Part shown: positions 1-8,070 of the stretch, piece by piece
Layout: each line of letters begins with the position of its first letter
Position numbering within the stretch: position 1 is the stretch's first letter
The notes under the pieces: generated by a model
Seen by the model: the letters and a program-made list of their open reading frames with translations, nothing else
Told to the model about the DNA's origin: nothing
Database searches by the model: none
NCBI GenBank assembly: GCA_016182975.1
Contig: JACPFJ010000041.1
Coordinates: 1-34,678, forward strand
DNA from: Deltaproteobacteria bacterium
GTDB taxonomy: Bacteria > Desulfobacterota > Desulfuromonadia > Geobacterales > Pseudopelobacteraceae
Length of the DNA stretch: 34,678 bases
Direction: 5' to 3'
Position numbers and translations under genes: made by a program

Positions 1-45
1 GGCCTTACCAACGACGCAACGGGAACCTTTACAGCTTTAACCATG

Positions 46-186
46 GTCCACGAAATACACGAAAAGCACGAAAGGGAACCTCTGATCACTCCTCAATCGG
101 GATCTTAAGGTAGAACCTGAGATTCACTAAATGTCCTGGCCGTATTTGCCAGTTTCATGTTCGTGCCGTTCGTGCCTAACGTGGAC
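46..186. repeat. Imperfect inverted repeat made of CACGAA words
   Basis: The left arm (46-77) repeats a CACGAAA-like word about every 8-9 bases. The right arm (153-186) is its imperfect reverse complement, with TTCGTG words, and both arms close on GTCCACG/CGTGGAC. The arms are separated by about 75 bases. The same architecture with other words recurs at 1081-1204, 10116-10244, 19008-19113 and 23262-23396. I found no open reading frame of protein-like character in this stretch. Confidence 0.6.
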
Positions 187-214
187 AATTGGTTCTCAAG
201 CGGATCCCGACAGA

Positions 215-376
215 TCAGTGGTTATGCGCCTCCACATACTTGCGCAGCACGGCCTTGATCATGGATTGGTAGCCTTTTCCCTGCTTCTTCTTCTCCGGCC
301 AGCGTATATGGGCCTCCTTGAAGAAGTTGTCGCGAAGGGGCGGAATGTCGGAATAATCAATCTCCTCGTCCTTCAT
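215..376 (-). pseudogene. BrnA-type antitoxin remnant with internal deletion
   Basis: This 53-codon frame starts MKDEEIDYSDIPPL and ends GKGYQSMIKAVLRKYVEAH. Both ends match what I know of the BrnA (DUF4415) antitoxin family, which neutralises the BrnT RNase toxin and represses its own operon through a ribbon-helix-helix domain. The beta-strand and first helix normally found between the two conserved parts (a VTxRLDxDVxxWFKA-like stretch) is missing. KKKQ joins directly to GKGYQ in frame, so about 16 residues are gone. Family-like residues (TDWERV) continue in frame upstream of the chosen ATG into the end of the NUDIX gene, so the natural start may be lost. No BrnT toxin is visible nearby. 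It is probably a non-functional remnant. Confidence 0.6.
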
Positions 377-395
377 CCGCGTTACCCGCTCCCAA

Positions 396-815
396 TCAGT
401 GCGCGAAGGCCTTGAAGTAGGCTTCTCTTAGATACGCCTCGATAACCGGCAGATCCGCCTCGGCCCAGTCAAGGGCATGCAGCTCCTCCGGAGCGAGCCA
501 GGCAATGGCGGCGTGTTCGTGGAGGACGATCTCGCCTGATTCGATCGCGCATATGTAGGGGTAAAGAGTAACCGTGAGCTTCGTGTATCGATGTGAGGTG
601 GGTGGCAGGCCCTTACCGACACGAACGTGAACGCCCAACTCCTCGAGCAGTTCGCGCCGCATGCAATCCTCCGGAGACTCACCCGGATCGATCTTGCCGC
701 CGGGAAACTCCCACTTGAGCGGCAGGCTCATGGCGGCGCTCCGTTGCGCGGCCAGGACAAGACCATCCTGTTCGATGATGGCGCAAGTGACGTGAATCTG
801 CCTCAGATCGCTCAA
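396..815 (-). CDS. mutT: NUDIX hydrolase, MutT-like (8-oxo-dGTP/NTP pyrophosphohydrolase)
   Basis: The 139-residue protein carries a complete Nudix box at about residues 40-62 (G-KIDPG-E, then RELLEELGV), which binds the divalent metal and catalyses nucleoside diphosphate-X cleavage. The preceding WEFPGGKI and the N-terminal VTCAIIEQDGLVLAAQR resemble small MutT-type enzymes that clear oxidised nucleotides or hydrolyse CTP-like substrates; the exact substrate cannot be told. I chose the TTG start at 815 because CCGGAGG lies 7 bases upstream and because the 21 extra residues of the longer frame (start 878) do not look like the family. A 24-codon ORF with a good ribosome site lies just upstream (841-915). 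The downstream neighbour is the broken BrnA gene. Confidence 0.85.
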   Translation of the reverse strand: MSDLRQIHVTCAIIEQDGLVLAAQRSAAMSLPLKWEFPGGKIDPGESPEDCMRRELLEELGVHVRVGKGLPPTSHRYTKLTVTLYPYICAIESGEIVLHEHAAIAWLAPEELHALDWAEADLPVIEAYLREAYFKAFAH

Positions 816-840
816 GCTGCGGCCTCCGGATAACCCGTGT

Positions 841-915
841 TCATCCGGGGAAATCGATACGCTCCCCGAGTCCCGCAATCATGCTGCTCAGCAATACCCT
901 GCCCGCAAACTTCAT
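841..915 (-). CDS. Possible 24-residue leader ORF before the NUDIX gene
   Basis: ATG at 915 is preceded by AGGAG at 6 bases, a stronger ribosome site than that of the NUDIX gene itself. The frame reads MKFAGRVLLSSMIAG and ends FPG at a TGA 25 bases before the NUDIX TTG start. The first phased repeat array (914-980) overlaps its start. It may be a leader peptide, the start of a decayed gene, or chance. Nothing in the peptide is recognisable. Confidence 0.3.
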   Translation of the reverse strand: MKFAGRVLLSSMIAGLGERIDFPG

Positions 916-980
916 GACGCTCCTTGACACCAATTGATACATTTTGATTCATTATGCTACCCGTTGCCGCTGTTTGGCAG
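914..980. promoter_or_regulatory. 10-bp-phased repeat array 1 (TTGATAC-like)
   Basis: Heptamers start exactly every 10 bases: 914 ATGACGC, 924 TTGACAC, 934 TTGATAC, 944 TTGATTC, 954 ATGCTAC, 964 TTGCCGC, 974 TTGGCAG. The first five fit a TTGATAC consensus well and the last two weakly. One unit per helical turn on the same strand suggests head-to-tail protein binding. The array covers the upstream region of the minus-strand NUDIX unit and contains a CATAAT -10-like hexamer on the minus strand (951-956). Confidence 0.6.
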
Positions 981-990
981 ATGAAGCACC

Positions 991-1057
991 TGGATTCAAT
1001 TCGTTACCGATAGATACAGCTTGACTCAAATTGATACGTGCTGTATGTCATGGATGC
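991..1057. promoter_or_regulatory. 10-bp-phased repeat array 2 (TTGATAC-like)
   Basis: Units start at 991 TGGATTC, 1001 TCGTTAC, 1011 TAGATAC, 1021 TTGACTC, 1031 TTGATAC, 1041 CTGTATG and 1051 TGGATGC. Spacing is again exactly 10, but the phase differs from array 1 by 7 bases, so this is a separate array. The strongest units are 1011-1037. Confidence 0.55.
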
Positions 1058-1080
1058 CTCGCCCTGGTACAGCTGTTACT

Positions 1081-1204
1081 CACGCGGAGACGCGGGGATC
1101 GCGGAGAAACTGACGAGTAAAAATATTGTTGTTAGAGCCGATTAGGTGATTTTTCGATAATGTAATAGCCAGATTTTACTCCGCGTTCTCCGCGTCTCCG
1201 CTTG
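1081..1204. repeat. Inverted repeat of CGCGGAGA words
   Basis: The left arm 1081-1110 reads as tandem CGCGGAGA-like words. The right arm 1174-1204 is its reverse complement with few mismatches. A 63-base AT-rich spacer separates them. The element lies between phased arrays 2 and 3 and has the same design as the other periodic-word inverted repeats in this window. Confidence 0.7.
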
Positions 1205-1255
1205 CAAATGCCTTGCCAGATTCACTGGTGATGCCCCGAACGGCGGCAATGCACA

Positions 1256-1302
1256 CAGAAACACCATAATACACTTTGATACACATTGACACCAATAACA
1301 AC
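1256..1302. promoter_or_regulatory. 10-bp-phased repeat array 3 upstream of the HTH gene
   Basis: Units start at 1256 CAGAAAC, 1266 ATAATAC, 1276 TTGATAC, 1286 TTGACAC and 1296 TAACAAC, exactly 10 bases apart. The array ends 15 bases before the ATG of the BldC-like gene and includes a CATAAT hexamer (1265-1270) that could be a weak -10. Its position suggests autoregulation by the product of that gene (inference). Confidence 0.6.
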
Positions 1303-1317
1303 AACAGGAGCCCAGGG

Positions 1318-1812
1318 ATGACGCCACAAACCAGCCATGAGAACGCACACTCCGCCGGCGCGAAACCGGCCGCTAAAAGGGGGGGCAAAGCCGGCATCAG
1401 GGACATCATGGACGATGCCCCGTTATTCGCCGGGCTTGATGGCTTTGTCCTGAAGCGGGACGTGAGCAAGCAGGAGGAGTCGTCACAGGCGGAAAAGGTT
1501 GAGGTAGAGGAAAAGTTAAAGGAAAGGGACAAGAAAAGGGCCGTAACAGGGGAGATAAAGGAGGCATCCGCGGAATCCCCGTCTCGACCCGCGCCGGGCG
1601 GGCAAAAGGCACCGTCAAGCGAAGCCGGGGCGATACTGCTTTCCGTGGCCGAGATGTGCGCCCTGCTCAAGATCTCCAGGGCCACCCTGGTCAGGATGGA
1701 CAAGTCCGGACAACTCCCCGGCCGGATCAAGCTGGGGGGATCGGTGCGCTTTCACCGCGAAACGGTCGAGACCTGGCTGAAGGGCCTCATCACCCCCCGC
1801 CCCGCCCCGTGA
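1318..1812 (+). CDS. Excisionase/BldC-like helix-turn-helix protein with long charged N-terminus
   Basis: The 164-residue product ends in a MerR-like/HTH_17 winged-helix DNA-binding domain at about residues 107-157 (LLSVAEMCALLKISRATLVR, then GRIKLGGSVRFHRETVETWL). This layout matches phage excisionases and the developmental regulator BldC. Residues 1-105 are low-complexity, first Ala/Gly/Lys rich and then strongly charged (EKVEVEEKLKERDKK), probably disordered or coiled-coil. I chose ATG 1318 because CAGGAG lies at a good distance upstream; the in-frame ATG at 1276 falls inside repeat array 3 and lacks a ribosome site. No integrase is nearby, so a regulatory role is more likely than excision. 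It is convergent with holA. Confidence 0.75.
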   Translation: MTPQTSHENAHSAGAKPAAKRGGKAGIRDIMDDAPLFAGLDGFVLKRDVSKQEESSQAEKVEVEEKLKERDKKRAVTGEIKEASAESPSRPAPGGQKAPSSEAGAILLSVAEMCALLKISRATLVRMDKSGQLPGRIKLGGSVRFHRETVETWLKGLITPRPAP

Positions 1813-1854
1813 ACCATCTCAACTTCTCGCCGTGATCTCGCACAGCTGGACGAA

Positions 1855-2850
1855 TCAGCGCATCCCGCCGCAGATCCCCATCACCAGGCCGTGCATCAGG
1901 GTGTAGGGATGCCCGCCGGTCTTGGAGGCCACGTCGCAGCGGTAGAGCTCCTCGAACACCCTTCTCAACTCGTCCAGCCCGAAATTGCGCGCCTGCTGCA
2001 GCATCTCGCCCAGAAAATAGGGATTGATGCCGGTTGCCTTGCCGATCTCCGCCTGGGGCGCCTTCTTGTCCAGGAGCTCCCTGACCCGCCACAACTGGCG
2101 GAAATGGCGGGCCAGCGCGCCGATGATCTGGAAGGTCTCCTCGCCGTTGCGAAAGAGCGCGTCGAGGCTCCTCAGGGCGTTCTGCAGGTCGCGCGTCCCC
2201 AGAAAACGGGCCAGCTCGAAGGCGGTGAAGGCCTTGGTGCTGCTGGCGATGGCGCGCACGTCCTCCACGGTGATGCGGGGACGCTCCCCGGCGTAGACCG
2301 CCAGTTTCTCGACCTGCGACGCCAGCTCCTGCAGGTTGTTGCCGATCAGGAACGCGAGCAGCTCCGCGGCGGCCGCCTCGATCTGCCTGCCCTGCGCGGT
2401 CGCCTCCCCCTGGATGAAGCCGCCGAGCTTGTTGTCGTAGAGGCGCTTGAATTCCACCAGGGCCCCCTGCTTCTTCAGTTCCAGAAAGAGCTTCTTGCGC
2501 TGGTCTACCTTGGCGCCGGTGAAGATCAGGCAGGTGGTAGCGGCCGGGTTGAGGATGTAGGGGAGCAGCACCTCCAGGGCCTCGGCCTTGAGCGCCTCGG
2601 CCCGCCTGACAATGACCGCGCGCCGCTCGGCGAACATGGGGAGGGTCTGGGCGGCATCGACGATATCGACCCCCTTGGACTCGTTGCCGTAAAAGGTGTT
2701 GAGGTTGAAATCCTTCAGGGACGGGTCAATGGCCCGTTCGAGCAGCAGGCGGGCGGCGCGCTCGACCAGGAAGGTCTCCTCGCCGTAGAGGTAGCAGATG
2801 GGGGGTATGTTCCCCTTGCGCAGGGATGTCTCCAGTTCCTGGGCCGTCAT
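1855..2850 (-). CDS. holA: DNA polymerase III subunit delta
   Basis: The 331-residue protein matches HolA in size and layout. The N-terminal ATPase-like fold carries the family signature IPPICYLYGEETFLVERAARLL at residues 15-36, followed by a DFNLNTFYG segment, an AAA+-like lid and a C-terminal collar domain. HolA opens the beta clamp within the clamp loader during replication. The gene starts 1 base after the lptE stop (TGAGATG), so translation is probably coupled. leuS-lptE-holA order is common in Gram-negative bacteria. It is the last gene of the unit, and no clear terminator is visible between it and the convergent HTH gene. Confidence 0.95.
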   Translation of the reverse strand: MTAQELETSLRKGNIPPICYLYGEETFLVERAARLLLERAIDPSLKDFNLNTFYGNESKGVDIVDAAQTLPMFAERRAVIVRRAEALKAEALEVLLPYILNPAATTCLIFTGAKVDQRKKLFLELKKQGALVEFKRLYDNKLGGFIQGEATAQGRQIEAAAAELLAFLIGNNLQELASQVEKLAVYAGERPRITVEDVRAIASSTKAFTAFELARFLGTRDLQNALRSLDALFRNGEETFQIIGALARHFRQLWRVRELLDKKAPQAEIGKATGINPYFLGEMLQQARNFGLDELRRVFEELYRCDVASKTGGHPYTLMHGLVMGICGGMR

Positions 2851-2851
2851 C

Positions 2852-3541
2852 TCAGTAGGAGTGCTCCACGACGGTCAGGAACCTCTGGGCGAGGATGCGC
2901 GAGGCGGCCGCGAGCGCCGCCTCCTCGGCCGAGCGCTGAAAGGCCAGGTTGGTGTTGGCGGGGAAATCCTGGGACGCCTGGAGCATTCCCTTCCAGAGCG
3001 GGGCCTCCGCCCCCTTGCGGCGCAGCTCCAGTTCCACGTCGATGGTCAGGCGGAATTCCCTGGCCAGGTCCTGGGGTGTGTAGGAGATAGCCCGCGTGTA
3101 ATACGAGCGCAGGGTGCCGCTGACGCGCAGGTCCGCATCCGCCTCGCCCCCCGCCGGCGCCAATCCCCGCATGGCATGGCCCTCCTCCAGCAGGGCGCGG
3201 CGTATCACCGTCTGGGCCGTCGGGCTTATGCTCTCGTTGACGATGAAGGCCACCCACAGCGACTGCCCGGGAGCCAGGCGGTTTCCGGCAGAGCCGGCCA
3301 GGCGGTAGCCGCATCCCGCCAGCAGGGAGAGCGCAATGAGGAGACATAGGCCGGTCAGTACTGTCCGTTTAGAAAATTGATAAAAACGTTCCTCCCCCTT
3401 CAAGGGGGAGGACAGGAGGGGGATGGGTGTGTTTTTCAGAGGATGCCACCTTCTTAAACCCATCCCCACCCTAACCCTCCCCTTGAAGGGGAGGGGACTT
3501 TCAGACTTGTAAAAAACCGACCTGGCTATGCCGGACATCAT
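2852..3541 (-). CDS. lptE: LPS-assembly lipoprotein LptE, with repeat-derived N-terminal extension
   Basis: The core is a lipoprotein with signal-peptide core LTGLCLLIALSLLAGCGYRL (lipobox cysteine at residue 77 of this frame), followed by an LptE-like domain (VAFIVNESISPTAQTVIRRAL, ISYTPQDLAREFRLTIDVELELRR). LptE plugs the LptD translocon that inserts lipopolysaccharide in the outer membrane. The frame begins 4 bases after the leuS stop with MMSGIARSVFYKSE, then runs through a palindromic repeat (3391-3495, residues about 16-51) before reaching the signal core. No ATG, GTG or TTG lies between the repeat and the signal core, so translation apparently starts in or before the repeat. ATG 3463 inside the repeat is an alternative start. 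The resulting region before the hydrophobic core is abnormally long, about 60 residues. Confidence 0.85.
   Translation of the reverse strand: MMSGIARSVFYKSESPLPFKGRVRVGMGLRRWHPLKNTPIPLLSSPLKGEERFYQFSKRTVLTGLCLLIALSLLAGCGYRLAGSAGNRLAPGQSLWVAFIVNESISPTAQTVIRRALLEEGHAMRGLAPAGGEADADLRVSGTLRSYYTRAISYTPQDLAREFRLTIDVELELRRKGAEAPLWKGMLQASQDFPANTNLAFQRSAEEAALAAASRILAQRFLTVVEHSY
3391..3495. repeat. Palindromic intergenic-type element inside the lptE frame
   Basis: Arms 3391-3428 and 3458-3495 are imperfect reverse complements of about 38 bases. Each contains its own inner palindrome (CCCCCTTCAAGGGGG on the left, CCCCTTGAAGGGG on the right) and a GGGGATGGGT/ACCCATCCCC end. The spacer is about 29 bases. 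This type of CTTCAAGG palindrome is a common dispersed element in many bacterial genomes (recollection, not searched). Confidence 0.75.
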
Positions 3542-3545
3542 TCCC

Positions 3546-6017
3546 CTACCCCACCACGATATTGACCAGCTTGCCCGGCACGCAGATCACCTTGCGCACC
3601 TCTTTCCCCTCGATGAACGGCAGCACCTTCTCATCCGCCAGGGCCAGGGATTTCACGGCCTCCTCGTCCGTCCCGACCGGCACCGTCACCTTGGAGCGCA
3701 GCTTGCCGTTGACCTGGATGACCACCAGCAGCTCTTCTTCCACCACCGCGTCACGGTCGTACTCCGGCCAGGCGGAGCCGGAGAGGGGCGTGCCGTGTCC
3801 CAGGCGTTGCCAGAGCTCCTCGCTGATATGCGGGACAAACGGGGCGAGCAGCAGCACCATGCTCTCCAGGGCCTCCTTCATCACGGCGCCCCCCTGGGGC
3901 GTGTTCGACTCCGCTGTCTGGAGCGTGTTGAGCAGCTCCATGACCGAGGCGATGGCGGTGTTGAAGTGGAAGCGCCCCTCGATATCCTCGGTCACCTTCC
4001 TGATGGTCTTGTGCACGGCGCGGCGCAGGATGCGCTCCTCCGGGGTGAGCGCGGACAGCTCCGGCGCGCCGGCGTCCCTGATCAGGTCGAGGCGGTCGTG
4101 CACCAGCTTCCAGACACGGTTCAGGAAGCGGAACGAGCCGTCCACCCCCTGGTCGCTCCAGTCCAGGTCCTTTTCCGGGGGTGCGGCGAAGAGCGAGAAG
4201 AGCCGGGCCGTGTCGGCCCCGTACTTGTCGATCAGGGCATTCGGATCGACCACGTTCCCCTTGGACTTGCTCATCTTGGCGCCGTCCTTGATGACCATCC
4301 CCTGGGTCAGCAGGTTGGTGAACGGCTCGTCGCAGCCGATGTAGCCCAGGTCGCGCAGCACCTTGGTGAAGAAACGGGCATAGAGCAGGTGCAGCACGGC
4401 GTGCTCGATGCCGCCGATGTACTGGTCCACCGACATCCAGTAATCGACCCGTTCGCGGTCCAGCGGCCCCTCCGTGAACTCCGGGCAGCAGTAGCGCAGG
4501 AAATACCAGGAGGACTGCACGAAGGTGTCCATGGTGTCGGACTCGCGCCGCGCCGGTTTGCCGCAGAGCGGGCAGGGAACGTTGCCGAACGACTCCAGCT
4601 TTGCCAGCGGGCTCCCCCCCTCGCCGGTGAACTCGACATCCATGGGGAGCCTTACCGGCAGGTCCTTTTCGGGGACCGGCACCACCCCGCAGCTGTCGCA
4701 GTAGATGATGGGGATCGGGTTGCCCCAGTAGCGCTGGCGGGAGATGCCCCAGTCGCGCAGGCGGAAGTTGACGGTCTTCCTGCCGATCCCCTCGCTCTGC
4801 AGGTAATCGGCGATGGCCTCCTTGGCGGCCTCGCTGGCCATGCCGTCGAAGCGGCCGGAATTGACCATTGTCCCCGCCTCGGTGAAGGCGGCGGTCATGG
4901 CGGCCGGATCGAGCGTCTCACCCGCGGGCTGGATGACGACCTGCATGGGGAGGGAGTATTTCCCGGCGAACTCGAAGTCGCGCTGGTCGTGGGTGGGGAC
5001 CGCCATGACGGCGCCGGTGCCGTACTCCATCAGGACGAAGTTGGCCAGGTAGACCGGCATGCGCGCCCCGGTCAGGGGATTTATGCACCAGGAGCCGGTG
5101 AAGACCCCCTCCTTCTCGAACTCCTCGGCGGTCCGCTTGATGCGCTCGGTCTTCTTCACCTTGTCGATGAAGGCCTCCACCTCGCCCCTCCGCTCGGGGG
5201 TGGTCAACTCGGCGGCCAGGGGGTGTTCGGGGGCCAGCGACATGAAGGTGGCGCCGAAGAGCGTGTCCTGGCGGGTGGTGAACACCCTGATCGCGCCTGT
5301 TCCCCCCTCCAGGGGAAAGTCGATCTCGCAGCCGAAGCTCTTGCCGATCCAGTTGCGCTGCATCACCAGCACCCGCTCCGGCCAGCCGGGGAGACGGTCG
5401 GTCCACTCCAGCAGCTCCTCGGCGTATTCGGTGATGCGGAAGAACCACTGGTCCAGCTCCTTCTGGGTCACCGGGCTGGCACAGCGCCAGCAGCCGCCAT
5501 CCTCCACCTGCTCGTTGGCCAGCACCGTCTCGCACTGCGGACACCAGTTGACGAACGAGGTCTTCTTGTAGGCCAGCCCCTTGGCATACATCTCCAGGAA
5601 GATGCGCTGCTCCCAGCGGTAGTACTCCGGATCGCAGGTGGCCAGTTCGCGCCCCCAGTCGTAGGAGAGCCCCATCTTCTTGAGCTGTCCGCGCATGTAG
5701 GCGATGTTTTCGTAGGTCCAGGTGGCCGGGTGGCTCTTGTTCTGGATGGCGGCGTTCTCCGCCGGCATGCCGAAGGCGTCCCACCCCATGGGATGGAGGA
5801 CGTTGAAGCCGCGCATCCGCTTGAACCTGCCGACCACGTCGCCGATGGAGTAGTTGCGCACGTGCCCCATATGGATCCTGCCGGAGGGGTAGGGAAACAT
5901 CTCCAGCAGGTAGTATTTCCGTTTTGCACGATCCTCGGTCACCGCGAAGGTCTTGGTCTCCTCCCAGTGTCGCTGCCATTTCTGTTCGATATCCGTCGGG
6001 CTGTACTTCAGATCCAC
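3546..6017 (-). CDS. leuS: Leucyl-tRNA synthetase
   Basis: Class I synthetase that charges tRNA-Leu. It has the HIGH motif as HMGH (residues 49-52, in [16 protein letters not shown]), the KMSKS motif ([12 protein letters not shown]), a CxxC zinc-like knuckle (CPQC...CWRC), a CP1 editing domain with the conserved T-rich segment ([12 protein letters not shown]), and a C-terminal anticodon-binding and tRNA-binding part. I chose GTG 6017 ([15 protein letters not shown], 823 residues) because AAGGAAG lies upstream at 7-8 bases and the length fits the family. The upstream ATG at 6041 and the longer frame to 6065 lack ribosome sites. It is the first gene of the leuS-lptE-holA unit. Confidence 0.97.
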   Translation of the reverse strand: MDLKYSPTDIEQKWQRHWEETKTFAVTEDRAKRKYYLLEMFPYPSGRIHMGHVRNYSIGDVVGRFKRMRGFNVLHPMGWDAFGMPAENAAIQNKSHPATWTYENIAYMRGQLKKMGLSYDWGRELATCDPEYYRWEQRIFLEMYAKGLAYKKTSFVNWCPQCETVLANEQVEDGGCWRCASPVTQKELDQWFFRITEYAEELLEWTDRLPGWPERVLVMQRNWIGKSFGCEIDFPLEGGTGAIRVFTTRQDTLFGATFMSLAPEHPLAAELTTPERRGEVEAFIDKVKKTERIKRTAEEFEKEGVFTGSWCINPLTGARMPVYLANFVLMEYGTGAVMAVPTHDQRDFEFAGKYSLPMQVVIQPAGETLDPAAMTAAFTEAGTMVNSGRFDGMASEAAKEAIADYLQSEGIGRKTVNFRLRDWGISRQRYWGNPIPIIYCDSCGVVPVPEKDLPVRLPMDVEFTGEGGSPLAKLESFGNVPCPLCGKPARRESDTMDTFVQSSWYFLRYCCPEFTEGPLDRERVDYWMSVDQYIGGIEHAVLHLLYARFFTKVLRDLGYIGCDEPFTNLLTQGMVIKDGAKMSKSKGNVVDPNALIDKYGADTARLFSLFAAPPEKDLDWSDQGVDGSFRFLNRVWKLVHDRLDLIRDAGAPELSALTPEERILRRAVHKTIRKVTEDIEGRFHFNTAIASVMELLNTLQTAESNTPQGGAVMKEALESMVLLLAPFVPHISEELWQRLGHGTPLSGSAWPEYDRDAVVEEELLVVIQVNGKLRSKVTVPVGTDEEAVKSLALADEKVLPFIEGKEVRKVICVPGKLVNIVVG

Positions 6018-6071
6018 GGTCGCTTCCTTTCCGGTCGTCATGATATTTATGCGGCAAATGAACACATCAAC

Positions 6072-6125
6072 GGTAGGGGCGGCGCTTGCTCCGCCCGATC
6101 GGGGCGCGGCAAGCAGCGCCCCTAC
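6072..6125. repeat. GTAGGGGC inverted repeat between cheB and leuS
   Basis: GTAGGGGCGGCGCTTGC pairs with GCAAGCAGCGCCCCTAC around a GC-rich centre. The element occupies almost all of the gap between the cheB stop and leuS. A second element with the same GTAGGGGC/GCCCCTGC ends lies at 25354-25412. Confidence 0.65.
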
Positions 6126-6133
6126 ATATGTGG

Positions 6134-7195
6134 TTAGAGAAAATCCCCCTTGAGGAGGATCTCCCGCGCTACCTTGTGCAACGGCACGACCCGGTCGACA
6201 ACCCCCGTTGCCAACGCTTCACGGGGCATGCCGTAGACCACCGCGGTTTCGTCCGATTCGGCGATGACATGCCCCCCCTGCCCCTTCACCGCCCGTACCC
6301 CCAGGCTGCCGTCATTTCCCATGCCGGTGAGGATGACCGCCACCATGCGGCTGCGGTAGATCGACGCGCAGGATTCGAGCATGACATCCACCGACGGGAC
6401 ATAGCGGTCACGCGGGGTCGGTTTCACGACCCTGGCCGTCACCTGCCCCCCATGGATCTCGAAGACGAGATTCATGCCGCCGGGAGCGATGAGTATCTTG
6501 CCGGGAAGCACCGCATCCCCGTCCTCCGCCTCCTTGACATCGAACTGCGATGAACGGTTCAGGCGCTCGGCAAAGGCATGGGTAAAACCGGCCGGCATAT
6601 GCTGTGAGACCACAACGGCAAAGGGGTAGCGCTTCTCGAACGAGGAGAAGATGCTCTGCAGCGCCGGCGGGCCGCCTGTGGATGCGCCGATGGCGACTAT
6701 ATCGATGGGGTGCTGGAGCAAACCTCCGACCGGCTGCACGCCGGCCGGAGGTTTGCTTCGTTCGACGGGCGGGCGCGGATGACGGCGGACAGAGCCCGGC
6801 TTGAGATTGACCACCTGGAGGACCTTCTTCTCCAGGTCGTCCCGGATCATGAGCAGGTCCTTGGAGGCGCCGCTGGAGGGTTTGGGGACAAAATCGAGGG
6901 CCCCGAGCTCGAGCGCCTTGAAGACCTTGTCCGCCCCCGAGAGGGCGCTGATGACGATCACCGGCATCGAAAAACGGGTGGTCAGGATGCGCAGCAGTGT
7001 AAAGCCGTCCATCTTGGGCATTTCCAGATCGAGGGTCACCAGGTCGGGCTTGAGGGCGATCACCTTCTGGATCCCCTCCTCGCCGTTGACGGCATACCCC
7101 ACCACCTCGATATCCTGAATCCCTTCCAGCATCTTCGTGATGCTGCGCCGGCTGAAGGCCGAGTCGTCGACCACCACAACCTTGACCTTCTTCAT
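6134..7195 (-). CDS. cheB: Chemotaxis protein-glutamate methylesterase/deamidase CheB
   Basis: The 353-residue protein has an N-terminal receiver domain with acidic pair D10/D11, phospho-acceptor D56 (LDLEMP) and K105 (FVPKP). A linker is followed by the methylesterase domain, with catalytic triad S172 (GASTGG), H199 (SQHMPAGFT) and D295 (GMGNDGSLG). It removes methyl groups from receptor glutamates and is activated by phosphotransfer from CheA. Its ATG overlaps the cheR stop by 4 bases (ATGA), so the two adaptation enzymes are translated together. It is the last gene of the chemosensory cluster. Confidence 0.96.
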   Translation of the reverse strand: MKKVKVVVVDDSAFSRRSITKMLEGIQDIEVVGYAVNGEEGIQKVIALKPDLVTLDLEMPKMDGFTLLRILTTRFSMPVIVISALSGADKVFKALELGALDFVPKPSSGASKDLLMIRDDLEKKVLQVVNLKPGSVRRHPRPPVERSKPPAGVQPVGGLLQHPIDIVAIGASTGGPPALQSIFSSFEKRYPFAVVVSQHMPAGFTHAFAERLNRSSQFDVKEAEDGDAVLPGKILIAPGGMNLVFEIHGGQVTARVVKPTPRDRYVPSVDVMLESCASIYRSRMVAVILTGMGNDGSLGVRAVKGQGGHVIAESDETAVVYGMPREALATGVVDRVVPLHKVAREILLKGDFL

Positions 7196-8070
7196 GGCTG
7201 CCCTCCCGGAACCGCCCGTTCAGGCTTCTGATAGATCATGTCGTTCTTGAAATGGCGCAGGGCGAACAGGGTGGTGATGTTCATCAGCGACTCCGAATGC
7301 CCCAGGAGCAGAAATCCCCCGTCGCAAAGGGTATTGTGGAACGATTCCACCACCCGCTTCTTGGCGGCGAGATCGAAATAGATGATCACGTTGCGGCAGA
7401 AGATCAGGTCCATCTTGCCGAGCATGATCATGCGGTGCGTGTCGAAGAGATTGAGATGGCTGATGGTGACGAGTCCCCTGATCTCGTCGTTGATCCTGTG
7501 GCCGCCGTCCTGCTCCTGGAAGAAGCGCTTGAGGTAATACTCGTCTGTGGCCCGGAAAGACGATTTGCCATACACCCCGCGCCGCGCGTGCTGGAGGACC
7601 CGCTGGCTGATGTCCGTGCCGATGATCTCGATCTTCCATCCCCGCAACTCCTCGATATCACGGAGCAGCATGGCGATGGTGAACGGTTCCTCGCCGGTGG
7701 AGCAGCCCGCGCTCCAGATGCGCAGTGTGTGGTTGTTGCGGCCGGATTTCTTCCTGATCAGCTCGGGAATGATCTCGTCGGTAAAGGCCTTCAACTGGAA
7801 CGATTCACGGAAGAAATAGGTCTCATTGGTGGTGAGGATATCCATGACATCCATCAGTTCCTGATCCCGCTTCCGGTTATATTTGAGAAAATGGTAATAG
7901 TCGCGGAAGGAGGCGAGATTCAGGGCGGTCAGGCGCCGGGCGAGACGTTTTTCCAGCAGGTATTTCGCCTCTTCGTCGAAATAGATGCCGCAGTGGCTGT
8001 ATATGGTGTCCCGAAAGAGGCGAAACTCCTCGTCGGACATGAACTGTTCGGCGCCGTTGGGAAACGTCAT
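7192..8070 (-). CDS. cheR: Chemotaxis protein methyltransferase CheR
   Basis: The 292-residue SAM-dependent enzyme methylates receptor glutamates. The N-terminal helical domain is followed by the Rossmann domain with the CheR signature [17 protein letters not shown], a [13 protein letters not shown] acidic strand end and [13 protein letters not shown]. The start overlaps the HEAT-protein stop by 4 bases (ATGA), and GGAAGG lies 7 bases upstream of it, which favours the ATG at 8070 over the internal MSDEEF start (8040). No C-terminal TPR is present. Confidence 0.96.
   Translation of the reverse strand: MTFPNGAEQFMSDEEFRLFRDTIYSHCGIYFDEEAKYLLEKRLARRLTALNLASFRDYYHFLKYNRKRDQELMDVMDILTTNETYFFRESFQLKAFTDEIIPELIRKKSGRNNHTLRIWSAGCSTGEEPFTIAMLLRDIEELRGWKIEIIGTDISQRVLQHARRGVYGKSSFRATDEYYLKRFFQEQDGGHRINDEIRGLVTISHLNLFDTHRMIMLGKMDLIFCRNVIIYFDLAAKKRVVESFHNTLCDGGFLLLGHSESLMNITTLFALRHFKNDMIYQKPERAVPGGQP

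Noticed and set aside
914-1302. CRISPR array or tandem-repeat gene from the periodic motifs
   Set aside because: The repeat unit is about 7 bases every 10, without long identical repeats or unique spacers, so it is not CRISPR.
1891-3090. 399-residue plus-strand open frame opposite holA and lptE
   Set aside because: It spans two real minus-strand genes and their junction; composition is typical of a shadow frame.
3528-6137. 869-residue plus-strand open frame opposite leuS
   Set aside because: It is the antisense shadow of an unmistakable LeuS; composition is His/Val/Gly/Leu-rich as expected from GC-rich codons read backwards, with no motif.
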